Assembly: GCA_030632925.1 (NCBI GenBank)
Contig: DAOVTU010000247.1
Span: forward strand, 1 to 5,523
Origin: Candidatus Krumholzibacteriia bacterium
Lineage (GTDB): Bacteria; Krumholzibacteriota; Krumholzibacteriia; LZORAL124-64-63
Reading direction: 5' to 3'
Length of the DNA stretch: 5,523 nt
Shown here: in pieces, positions 1-5,523 of the stretch
How the letters are laid out: every line of letters starts with the position of its first letter
How positions within the stretch are numbered: position 1 is the stretch's first letter
Translations under genes and position numbers: made by a program
Notes under the pieces: model-generated
Databases searched by the model: none
The model's input: the letters and a program-made list of their open reading frames with translations, nothing else
Told to the model about the DNA's origin: nothing

Positions 1-50
1 AAGTACTGCAATCGGTTAGACGCCAAGGTGTTCCCCTCTGGGCAGGATCC

Positions 51-107
51 TGAGACCCTGTCCTGGCCGGTCAAAAACTGCGCTAATAGTCATATCGGCG
101 GGTCTCA
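51..107. repeat. 8-bp perfect inverted repeat, arms 51-58 and 100-107
   Basis: TGAGACCC at 51-58 is exactly complementary to GGGTCTCA at 100-107. Its left arm overlaps the end of a 10-bp palindrome, CAGGATCCTG, at 43-52. Its right arm directly abuts the left arm of a second inverted repeat at 92-99. It is not followed by a T-run, so it does not look like an intrinsic terminator. It could be part of an RNA fold, an operator region, or chance. Confidence 0.45.
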
Positions 108-127
108 TGGTGTTGTTTAGCCGATAT
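92..127. repeat. 8-bp perfect inverted repeat, arms 92-99 and 120-127
   Basis: ATATCGGC at 92-99 is exactly complementary to GCCGATAT at 120-127, with 20 bases between the arms. It interleaves with the 51-58/100-107 repeat in the order A-B-A'-B', with no bases between B and A'. A further palindrome, GGATATCC, lies just downstream at 131-138 and repeats the GATAT core. The group ends 15 bp before the candidate -35 box, a place where activator or repressor sites are common. No T-tract follows. Confidence 0.45.
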
Positions 128-153
128 TGCGGATATCCTTAATTGGGGGATTG

Positions 154-180
154 TTGACACGGAGCCCATAAGGCACTAAT
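154..180 (+). promoter_or_regulatory. Candidate sigma70-type promoter of the fahA operon
   Basis: A perfect -35 hexamer TTGACA lies at 154-159. The best -10 match is ACTAAT at 175-180 (four of six consensus bases), with a short 15-bp spacer. At the more usual 17-bp spacing the hexamer is TAATCG, a poorer match. Transcription would start near 187 and give a leader of roughly 35 nt before the ATG at 223. The location fits a promoter for the three-gene catabolic operon. The weak -10 leaves room for activator dependence. Confidence 0.45.
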
Positions 181-210
181 CGTGTCTCGATTTTACATTC
201 CAATCCCAGT

Positions 211-217
211 AAGGTGA
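211..217 (+). promoter_or_regulatory. Ribosome binding site deciding the first gene's start
   Basis: AAGGTGA contains a six-base match (AGGTGA) to the Shine-Dalgarno consensus. Its AGG core sits 8 nt before the ATG at 223. The in-frame GTG at 214 lies inside this motif and has no Shine-Dalgarno of its own, so the ATG at 223 is the preferred start. Confidence 0.75.
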
Positions 218-222
218 ACCGC

Positions 223-1182
223 ATGAGCATTGCCCTGAAGGCCTTCATGAATACTTTGGTGGATTACGCCGGTTTGTTTCCGCCGGCGAGCCTGAGTGTG
301 CCCGTAGCTGTGGCCGAATATGCCCGGCACCGGACCGAACCGGAGGCCTGGATGCTCGGTCGTTTTATCGCGCCAGCGGCGCGGTTGGCCGAGATCGGTA
401 CCGAAGCCCGCTCCCATCTGGCCGAGGGGTCGGTCTGGGGCTTTTCGGTCCTGGTCGGCGCGCCCGGCAGCATGGAAAGTGCCCTTGGTAATCTTCCCGG
501 CCAGGCGGCCCATATTGCAGAATTTGAAAGCGGGTTGGATGGTCAGGTAAAAGTGGAATGCCTGGAAACCGCGATCCCGACCGAGGCTGCCGTTCAACCG
601 GATGAATTCGTGATGAAATTGCTGGGTGCCGCACGCACTGTTGGTCTTGGTCAACGGGAAATATTTCTGGAAGTCCCTGCTGCCGGCAACGATTCTGGAA
701 TGCTGAAGGCCATCGCCGCTGCTGTGCCCGAACATTCCGGTGCAGCCGATGGCTTTGAACGCATCAGTGCCAAATTGCGGTGTGGGGGAGTGACGGCCGA
801 CGCCTTCCCTTCCTGCGAACGCATCGCCGCGGTGATCCACCAATGCGCGAGCCTGGACCTGCCCTTGAAGTGCACCGCCGGTTTGCACCACCCCGTGCGC
901 CATCGGGCTGTTGAGCCGGATGTGATGATGCACGGATTCCTGAATGTCTTTGGCGCCGGGCTATTGGCCTGGGCCCTGAACGCCGAATTGGATTTGCTGA
1001 CGGCCTGCGTGGCCGAAACCGATCCGGCGGCCTTCACCTTCACCGAAGATTTTTTTGCCTGGCGCGACCACAAGGTCGAGGTCGAGGCGATGCGTCAGAT
1101 TCGCCGCCGATCCCTGTCCGGGTTCGGCAGTTGTTCGTTTGAAGAGCCCCGGGCGGACCTCCGGTCCCTTGGTGTGCTCTGA
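223..1182 (+). CDS. Conserved protein of unknown function, first gene of the fahA operon
   Basis: This is a 319-residue protein, counted from the ATG at 223. It has no signal peptide or membrane segment, so it is probably cytoplasmic. I recall similar unannotated proteins in other bacteria but no assigned function. Stretches that look conserved are DYAGLFPPASL (14-24), AWMLGRFIAPAARL (42-55), KLRCGG (184-189), KCTAGLHHP (216-224), MHGFLNVF (236-243) and FGSCSFEEP (301-309), close to the C-terminus. The paired K-L-R-C-G-G and K-C-T-A-G-L-H-H segments, each at what looks like a beta-strand end, resemble an alpha/beta-barrel enzyme with Lys, His and Cys candidates for an active site; that is inference. 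The gene lies 39 bp upstream of fahA in the same direction, behind the likely promoter, so co-expression with tyrosine catabolism is expected. A catalytic or accessory role in that pathway is possible but unproven. Confidence 0.85.
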   Translation: MSIALKAFMNTLVDYAGLFPPASLSVPVAVAEYARHRTEPEAWMLGRFIAPAARLAEIGTEARSHLAEGSVWGFSVLVGAPGSMESALGNLPGQAAHIAEFESGLDGQVKVECLETAIPTEAAVQPDEFVMKLLGAARTVGLGQREIFLEVPAAGNDSGMLKAIAAAVPEHSGAADGFERISAKLRCGGVTADAFPSCERIAAVIHQCASLDLPLKCTAGLHHPVRHRAVEPDVMMHGFLNVFGAGLLAWALNAELDLLTACVAETDPAAFTFTEDFFAWRDHKVEVEAMRQIRRRSLSGFGSCSFEEPRADLRSLGVL

Positions 1183-1221
1183 GCTGAATTTTCACAATCG
1201 CCGAAAGGTTGGTTTGCCACC

Positions 1222-2523
1222 ATGGATCCCACTGTTGATCCCGCGGTCAAAAGTTTTGTGCCCGTAGCGCCCGAGAGCCACTTCCCCCTGCAGAACCTGC
1301 CCTACGGCATGTTCTCGCCGACGCCCCGGGATGAGCCGCGCGCCGGAACCCGCATCGGCGATTTTGTGCTCGATCTGGCCGTGATCCAGAACGCCGGCTT
1401 GCTGGACGCCGCGGGATTGCCCGAAGGCATTTTCAGCCACTACGTGTTGAACCCCTTCATGGAACTGGATCCGGTGCAGCGCCGAGCCGTGCGCCTGCTT
1501 ATTCATGGGTTGTTGAGGGCCGAAGAGCCCACTCTGCGGGATGATACCGCCTTGCGCGGAAGGGCCCTGCTGCCGGCCGACAGCGTGACCATGCAGTTCC
1601 CGGTGGGCATCCCGGACTACACCGATTTTTATGCCTCCCGCGAACACGCCACCAACGTGGGCATCATGTTTAGAGGCAAGGATAATGCCCTGATGCCTAA
1701 TTGGTTGCACCTGCCGGTGGGCTACCACGGCCGGGCCAGTTCGGTCATTCTTTCGGGCCAGGACGTGACCCGTCCCAGTGGCCAGACCCTGCCTCCGGAG
1801 CAGGAAACACCGGTCTTTGGGCCCTGTAAGCTGATGGATTTCGAATTGGAAATGGGCTTTTTGATCGGCACTCCCAACCGCTTGGGCGAACCTGTTTCAG
1901 CCGACAATGCCGAAGACAACATCTTTGGCCTGGTGCTGGTCAACGACTGGTCGGCCAGGGATATCCAGAAATGGGAGTATCAGCCCCTGGGACCTTTCAC
2001 GGCCAAGAATTTTGCCACCAGCATTTCGCCCTGGATTGTGACCCTGGAGGCCCTGGCGCCTTTCCGTTGCGCCTCTCCGGAGCAAGACCCTGCGCCCTTG
2101 CCTTATTTGCAGGAGAGCAATCGCGGCACCTTCGACATCAATCTCGACGTGCACATCCAGGCCGAGGATGACGACGAGGCCCTGCGCGTGAGCGAGAGCA
2201 ATTTCAAGTACCTGTACTGGACCATGGCCCAGCAGTTGGCGCACCACACAGTCAGTGGTTGCAACCTCAGCACGGGTGACCTGTTGGCTTCCGGAACAAT
2301 CAGTGGTCCGGAAAAAACAAATTACGGCTCCATGTTGGAGATTTCCTGGCGCGGCACTGAACCAGTGACCTTGCCCGGCGGTGGCGAACGTAAGTTCCTG
2401 CACGATGGTGATACGGTGACCATGTCGGCCTGGTGCCAGGGCGATGGCTACCGCATCGGCTTCGGTGAAGTGACCGGCAAGATACTGCCGGCGATCGGGA
2501 CCCAGCGGGCCGGCAACCGATGA
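1222..2523 (+). CDS. fahA: Fumarylacetoacetase (fumarylacetoacetate hydrolase)
   Basis: A 433-residue cytoplasmic enzyme (EC 3.7.1.2) that hydrolyses 4-fumarylacetoacetate to fumarate and acetoacetate, the last step of homogentisate breakdown. It is collinear with mammalian FAH from the N-terminal domain (FVPVAPESHFPLQNLPYG, 12-29) to the end. Recalled mouse FAH active-site residues map with a constant offset of +9: metal ligands D135, E208, E210 and D242; catalytic H142 in REHATN; substrate or oxyanion residues Y137, R151, Y168, R246, Q249, K262, T359 and E373. All are present, so the enzyme should be active. The offset comes from about nine extra N-terminal residues. The ATG at 1222 is preceded by GAAAGG (1203-1208) at a longish 13-nt spacing, making the exact start slightly less certain than the identity. 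The stop overlaps the next start by 4 bp. Confidence 0.97.
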   Translation: MDPTVDPAVKSFVPVAPESHFPLQNLPYGMFSPTPRDEPRAGTRIGDFVLDLAVIQNAGLLDAAGLPEGIFSHYVLNPFMELDPVQRRAVRLLIHGLLRAEEPTLRDDTALRGRALLPADSVTMQFPVGIPDYTDFYASREHATNVGIMFRGKDNALMPNWLHLPVGYHGRASSVILSGQDVTRPSGQTLPPEQETPVFGPCKLMDFELEMGFLIGTPNRLGEPVSADNAEDNIFGLVLVNDWSARDIQKWEYQPLGPFTAKNFATSISPWIVTLEALAPFRCASPEQDPAPLPYLQESNRGTFDINLDVHIQAEDDDEALRVSESNFKYLYWTMAQQLAHHTVSGCNLSTGDLLASGTISGPEKTNYGSMLEISWRGTEPVTLPGGGERKFLHDGDTVTMSAWCQGDGYRIGFGEVTGKILPAIGTQRAGNR

Positions 2524-4481
2524 GCCCGTCTGGCCAGGGTGTCTTGTGGCAGCCCGGGGCAGCTCGCGTGGATACGGCCCGGGTGACGGCTTTCAGGGAA
2601 CTGATGGCCACTCAGCACGACGTTGTCCTGGCGGACTATCCCGCACTGTATGAATGGTCGGTGGCCCATCCGGATGAATTTTGGCGTGGGGTGTGGGAAT
2701 ACTGCGGCGTGGTCGGCGAAGGTTCGCTGGACACGGTCCTGGTTGCCGGTGAAAGCATGCCGGGTGCGCGCTGGTTTCCCGATACCCGATTGAACTATGC
2801 CGAAAATCTGCTGGCAGACCGGGCCGCCGATGAGGCCGAGGCCCTGGTTTTTCGCGGTGAGGTTGGTGCAACCCAACGCCTGTCCTGGGGCCAATTGCGG
2901 CGTGGGGCGGCAGCGGTTGCGGCGGCCTTGCGGGCCGATGGCATCGGCCCCGGCGATCGCGTGGCTGGTTTTCTGCCCAACCTGCCCGAGGCGGTCATCG
3001 CCATGCTGGGTGCCGCCAGCGTGGGGGCCGTGTGGTCCAGTTGCTCACCTGACTTTGGCATTGAAGGCGTCGTTGACCGTTTTGGCCAGATCCAGCCGCG
3101 GGTCTTGTTCACCGCCGATGGTTACCGCTACGGCGGCAAGGAAATCGATTCGCTGGCCACTGCCCATCTGCTGATGGCCGAGTTGCCTTCGGTGGAGCGG
3201 ATGGTGGTTGTGCCTTTTATGGGCGGCCGTGACGATTTGCCAAATCGCTCTTGCCTGTGGGAAGATTACTGCGCGCCCTATGCCAGCTCGCAACCCGAAT
3301 ACACCCGCCTGCCCTTTGATCATCCGCTGTTCATCATGTTTTCATCGGGCACGACCGGCCTGCCCAAGTGCATGGTGCACTCGGCCGGTGGCACCCTGAT
3401 CCAGCACCTCAAGGAACACCAATTGCATTGTGATCTGGGCCCGGGCGACCGCCTGTTCTATTTCACGACCTGTGGTTGGATGATGTGGAACTGGCTGGTC
3501 AGCGGACTGGCTTCGGGCGCTACGGTAATGCTCTACGACGGTCATCCCCTGCAGCCGGAATCGGCGGTGTGGGACTATGCGGCGGCCGAAAGGTTCACCA
3601 TCCTGGGCACCAGTGCCCGCTGGCTGGCCGCCTGCGAAAAAGCCGGCTTGAAGCCCCGTGAAAGTCACGACCTGCAACACTTGCGGGCGGTGCTGTCGAC
3701 CGGTTCGCCGCTTTCGCCCGAAAGTTTTGACTACGTCTACCGCGATGTGCATCCGGAGGTGCAACTGAGCTCGATCTCGGGCGGCACCGACATCATTTCA
3801 TGTTTTGCCCTGGGCAGCCCGGTCTTGCCGGTGCGCCGGGGCCAATTGCAGTGCCGCGGCCTGGGCATGGCGGTGGCGGTGTGGGACGAAAACGGAAAGC
3901 CGGTCACGGCGGAAAAGGGCGAGCTGGTCTGCACGGCACCAGCGCCTTCGATGCCGACTTCCTTCTGGAATGATCCCGACGGCACCCGTTACCACGAGGC
4001 CTACTTCGACCATTACGAAGGCATCTGGTGTCATGGAGATTTTGCCGAAGTGACCCCCGACGGAGGATTGATCATTCACGGGCGCAGCGATGCGGTGCTC
4101 AACCCCGGCGGCGTGCGCATCGGTACCGCGGAAATTTACCGGGTGGTGGAGCAATTTGCCGAAGTGGAAGAGTCATTGTTGGTGGGCTTGCAACGCGACG
4201 GCGATGTGACCATCGCCCTGTTTGTCAAACTGCGTTCGGGACTGAGCCTGACCCCGGAACTGGCGGCGGATATCGGGCGGCGTATTCGGGCCGAAAAAAC
4301 GCCGCGGCACGTGCCCGGTATCGTGCGGCAGGTGCCGGACATCCCGCGCACCATCAGTGGAAAAATCGTGGAATTGGCGGTGCGGAACATCATGCACGGA
4401 CGTGCGGTGGACAACGAAGATGCGCTGGCGAATCCAGAAGCCCTGGAGGCCTTCCGCGTCTTGGCTGCGGAGTTGAGCTGA
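2520..4481 (+). CDS. aacS: Acetoacetyl-CoA synthetase (acetoacetate--CoA ligase)
   Basis: A 653-residue member of the ANL adenylate-forming superfamily (EC 6.2.1.16). It activates acetoacetate with ATP and CoA, giving acetoacetyl-CoA, AMP and pyrophosphate. It is collinear with animal AACS: ACAS-type N-terminal region with SRLNYAEN-like TRLNYAEN (89-96), GAxWSSCSPDFG (169-180), phosphate loop FSSGTTGLPK (274-283) followed by CMVHSAGGTLIQHLKEH, GWMMWNW (319-325), SISGGTD (418-424), GD (506-507), the GRSD hinge (521-524) and the catalytic lysine K615 in TISGK. The extended SAGGTLIQHLKEH and SGGTDIISCF blocks separate it from acetyl-CoA synthetases. Length is normal for the family and nothing is missing. 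The ATG lies inside the fahA ATGA overlap and has no clear Shine-Dalgarno, implying translational coupling. It consumes the acetoacetate made by FahA, where many organisms use a succinyl-CoA-dependent CoA-transferase. Confidence 0.96.
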   Translation: MSPSGQGVLWQPGAARVDTARVTAFRELMATQHDVVLADYPALYEWSVAHPDEFWRGVWEYCGVVGEGSLDTVLVAGESMPGARWFPDTRLNYAENLLADRAADEAEALVFRGEVGATQRLSWGQLRRGAAAVAAALRADGIGPGDRVAGFLPNLPEAVIAMLGAASVGAVWSSCSPDFGIEGVVDRFGQIQPRVLFTADGYRYGGKEIDSLATAHLLMAELPSVERMVVVPFMGGRDDLPNRSCLWEDYCAPYASSQPEYTRLPFDHPLFIMFSSGTTGLPKCMVHSAGGTLIQHLKEHQLHCDLGPGDRLFYFTTCGWMMWNWLVSGLASGATVMLYDGHPLQPESAVWDYAAAERFTILGTSARWLAACEKAGLKPRESHDLQHLRAVLSTGSPLSPESFDYVYRDVHPEVQLSSISGGTDIISCFALGSPVLPVRRGQLQCRGLGMAVAVWDENGKPVTAEKGELVCTAPAPSMPTSFWNDPDGTRYHEAYFDHYEGIWCHGDFAEVTPDGGLIIHGRSDAVLNPGGVRIGTAEIYRVVEQFAEVEESLLVGLQRDGDVTIALFVKLRSGLSLTPELAADIGRRIRAEKTPRHVPGIVRQVPDIPRTISGKIVELAVRNIMHGRAVDNEDALANPEALEAFRVLAAELS

Positions 4482-4497
4482 CGAGTTGAGCTGACGA
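4470..4497 (+). repeat. Tandem 13-bp duplication across the aacS stop codon
   Basis: The unit GAGTTGAGCTGAC (4470-4482) is repeated head to tail at 4483-4495, and GA of a third unit follows. The first copy encodes the last residues E-L-S and the TGA stop of aacS (4479-4481). Because 13 is not a multiple of three, the two copies put TGA in all three frames within about 20 bp (4474, 4479, 4487, 4492). It fills most of the 20-bp convergent gap. A replication-slippage duplication is the simplest reading. No terminator hairpin with a T-run is present. Confidence 0.85.
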
Positions 4498-4501
4498 AAA
4501 A

Positions 4502-4876
4502 TCAGTCGAGCAATTCCCGCACGGCCGTGAGCAGATCTTCGTTGGAGATGGGCTTCTGCATGGCCCGATTGGCCCCCAGCAGTTTGGCCGAGTGCAGGTA
4601 GTTGCGCGACACGCCTTCGGGCCGCCGCTCACCACCGCTGATGGCGATGACCTTCACCTCGGGGTGGGTCCGCTTGAGGTCGGTGATCGTTTCGATGCCG
4701 TCTTTTTCGGGCATAACGATGTCGGTGATGACCAGATCAGCAGGATTGGCGCGAAAAAGCTGAACGCCTTCTTCACCATTGGTGGCCGACTCCACTTCAA
4801 AACCATTACGGCCCAGCAGCGACTCCAGCCATTCCCTGGTCAGGGAATCGTCTTCAATAATCAGGATTCTGGACAA
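4502..4876 (-). CDS. Single-domain response regulator (CheY/Spo0F-like receiver)
   Basis: A 124-residue protein made only of a receiver (REC) domain, with no DNA-binding or enzymatic output domain. It has the acidic pocket E8/D9 in IIEDD, phospho-acceptor D52 in VITDIVMP, switch residue S80 in AISGG and invariant K108 in MQKP, so it should be phosphorylatable. Such proteins relay phosphate to a phosphotransferase or bind a partner protein. The start is TTG at 4876: GGGGAGGA lies just upstream, an in-frame TGA at 4898-4900 blocks extension, no ATG or GTG lies between, and the first later ATG is M55, too far inside the domain. It lies 85 bp downstream of the hybrid kinase on the same strand and is probably co-transcribed with it; that gap shows no convincing promoter. 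It converges on aacS with a 20-bp gap. Its output target is not visible here. Confidence 0.93.
   Translation of the reverse strand: MSRILIIEDDSLTREWLESLLGRNGFEVESATNGEEGVQLFRANPADLVITDIVMPEKDGIETITDLKRTHPEVKVIAISGGERRPEGVSRNYLHSAKLLGANRAMQKPISNEDLLTAVRELLD
4831..4848 (-). repeat. Perfect 8-bp hairpin early in the response-regulator coding region
   Basis: ATTCCCTG (4831-4838) and CAGGGAAT (4841-4848) are exact inverse complements, separated by two bases. In RNA a 7-bp stem with a 4-nt loop is more realistic. It covers about codons 10-15 of the regulator, some 28-45 nt after the TTG start. It could affect ribosome loading, or may simply follow from the encoded residues. Confidence 0.4.
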
Positions 4877-4880
4877 GATA

Positions 4881-4888
4881 TCCTCCCC
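4881..4888 (-). promoter_or_regulatory. Strong ribosome binding site for the TTG start of the response regulator
   Basis: On the minus strand GGGGAGGA (4888 to 4881) contains a full GGAGG core with 5 nt (ATATC) before the TTG at 4876. This is the strongest Shine-Dalgarno in the window and confirms the unusual start codon. Confidence 0.85.
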
Positions 4889-4961
4889 GGACCCGGTTCA
4901 GCGGGATGCCCTCCACAGTACACCGCTCTATAGGTCATTGTCTCTCAATCCGGCCTTCAGG

Positions 4962-5523
4962 TCAACCTTCTGGCTGAGCGCCTTCTTCGGCCTGCTTCTG
5001 CTGGCCGGATCCGTGCAGCACTTCGCGAACCGTTTCGCGGAGCATGTCGCCGCCAAAGGGTTTGCGCAAAACGCCGCGAATTTGCGGATGTTTGCGGTAT
5101 TCTTCCATGGGCAGGTCATTCAAACCGGTGATCAGCACCACCGGCATATCCGGTCTGAACTGACCCACCTGCTCGGCAAGCTGGACCCCTGTCATGTGGG
5201 GCATGGTCAGGTCCGAGATGAGCAGGTCAAAGTCGTCCGGGGCCTGGCGCAGGTGCTCGAGGGCCAGCCGACTGTCGTTCAGGGCCAGCACCTGGTGCCC
5301 CTGCTTTTCGAGCAAGGCCTTGCCGAGGGCCGCGATGTCGGATTCGTCATCGAGGAAGAGTATGCGACTGCCGGGCATGACCCGGGCTGACGATACCACA
5401 CCCTGGGTCTCGACCCGCTCAACGGCCGACTCGTCGTCGGCTTCCTTGAACAGCGGCAGAAAAACGTGGGCCGCAGTGCCGCGTCCAACGGCACTTTCGA
5501 CTACAATCTCACCGTGGTGTGCC
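4962..5523 (-). CDS. Hybrid sensor histidine kinase, C-terminal part only (ATPase end plus receiver)
   Basis: The minus-strand frame is open to the window edge, so the gene begins beyond 5523 and only the last 186 complete codons are visible. Residues 3-25 of the fragment (HHGEIVVES then AVGRGTAAHVFLPLF) are the end of a GHKL/HATPase_c domain, with the G2 box GRGT and its final strand. A linker of about 25 residues with an acidic stretch follows, then a receiver domain: acidic pair D58/D59 in FLDDE, phospho-acceptor D104 in LISDLTMP, T132 in LITG and K154 in LRKPF. The last 17 or so residues are a polar tail. A GTG at 5399 could be mistaken for the start of a separate regulator, but the uninterrupted kinase sequence ahead of it argues for one hybrid protein. 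The signal-sensing and histidine-containing parts are not in the window, so its stimulus is unknown. A stand-alone receiver gene follows 85 bp downstream and is a likely partner. Confidence 0.9.
   Translation of the reverse strand, partial: AHHGEIVVESAVGRGTAAHVFLPLFKEADDESAVERVETQGVVSSARVMPGSRILFLDDESDIAALGKALLEKQGHQVLALNDSRLALEHLRQAPDDFDLLISDLTMPHMTGVQLAEQVGQFRPDMPVVLITGLNDLPMEEYRKHPQIRGVLRKPFGGDMLRETVREVLHGSGQQKQAEEGAQPEG

Larger units (their letters stand above)
1..213. other. Upstream non-coding region, possible tail of a preceding gene
   Basis: No gene is recognised here. Frame 1 of the plus strand is open from the window edge to a TAG at 118-120 (39 codons). Its first 27 or so codons are rich in G/C third positions and the last dozen are not. 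The peptide resembles no family I know, so it could be the end of an upstream gene or chance. The minus strand has only a 30-codon ATG frame, which ends within the window and has no recognisable product. The stretch holds several inverted repeats and a candidate promoter, listed separately. Confidence 0.4.

Noticed and set aside
214..222. GTG at 214 as start of the first gene (three residues longer)
   Set aside because: The GTG lies inside the Shine-Dalgarno that serves the ATG at 223 and has no purine-rich site of its own.
193..933. Long minus-strand open frame opposite the first gene
   Set aside because: It has no recognisable domain, and the plus strand has a start with a good Shine-Dalgarno, operon spacing and family-like motifs. 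It is a GC-rich antisense shadow.
1216..1230. GCCACCATGG at the fahA start, identical to a eukaryotic Kozak consensus and followed by a BamHI site
   Set aside because: The context is clearly a bacterial operon, with Shine-Dalgarno signals and overlapping genes. The match is most likely coincidental and there is no other sign of a cloned construct.
1192..2403. Minus-strand open frames opposite fahA (1192-1728, 1897-2403)
   Set aside because: The plus strand encodes an unmistakable full-length fumarylacetoacetase. The antisense translations resemble no protein family.
4489..4505. Possible terminator hairpin CTGA-N7-TCAG between aacS and the regulator
   Set aside because: It is only a 4-bp stem without a T-run on either strand, too weak to call.
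4927..4955. TATAGA on the minus strand as a -10 box for the regulator
   Set aside because: No acceptable -35 lies at 16-18 bp (the hexamer at 17 bp spacing is GGCCGG), so an independent promoter is not supported.
4779..5390. 203-codon plus-strand open frame over the kinase and regulator
   Set aside because: It runs antisense to two receiver domains with all catalytic residues and crosses their intergenic gap. Its translation has no recognisable domain.
1..5523. CRISPR array, tRNA/rRNA, insertion sequence or phage features
   Set aside because: No regularly spaced repeats, cloverleaf-like or rRNA-like segments, transposase motifs or terminal repeats were seen on either strand.

Overview
This is a GC-rich bacterial window (about 60 % by eye), gene-dense, with short intergenic gaps, ATGA stop/start overlap and purine-rich ribosome binding sites. 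The three metabolic and two signalling products suggest an aerobic, amino-acid-using Gram-negative-like heterotroph. The phylum cannot be fixed from this stretch alone.

Layout. Positions 1-213 hold no convincing gene. They contain several short dyad symmetries, two of them interleaved, and then a candidate sigma70-type promoter (perfect TTGACA at 154). A plus-strand operon follows: (i) a conserved protein of unknown function (223-1182), (ii) fumarylacetoacetase FahA (1222-2523), and (iii) acetoacetyl-CoA synthetase AacS (2520-4481), whose ATG overlaps the fahA stop by 4 bp. On the minus strand, converging on this operon, lie the C-terminal part of a hybrid sensor histidine kinase (5523-4962, its start lies beyond the window) and a single-domain response regulator (4876-4502) that starts at TTG. 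The convergent gap is only 20 bp, has no evident terminator, and abuts a tandem 13-bp duplication over the aacS stop codon.

How the genes work together. FahA performs the last step of tyrosine/phenylalanine (homogentisate) breakdown, releasing fumarate and acetoacetate. AacS then converts acetoacetate with ATP and CoA to acetoacetyl-CoA, ready for thiolysis or for polymer or lipid synthesis. The translational overlap fits coupled production of the two enzymes. The first gene has no assigned role. Its position at the head of this operon makes a link to aromatic amino acid catabolism the best available hypothesis. The earlier pathway genes (4-hydroxyphenylpyruvate dioxygenase, homogentisate dioxygenase, maleylacetoacetate isomerase) are not in the window. 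The kinase/regulator pair is probably a separate transcription unit; nothing in the sequence ties it to the catabolic operon.

The best leads for something new are the uncharacterised operon-leading protein and the interleaved inverted repeats upstream of the promoter. The rest is recognisable biology in an interesting arrangement.
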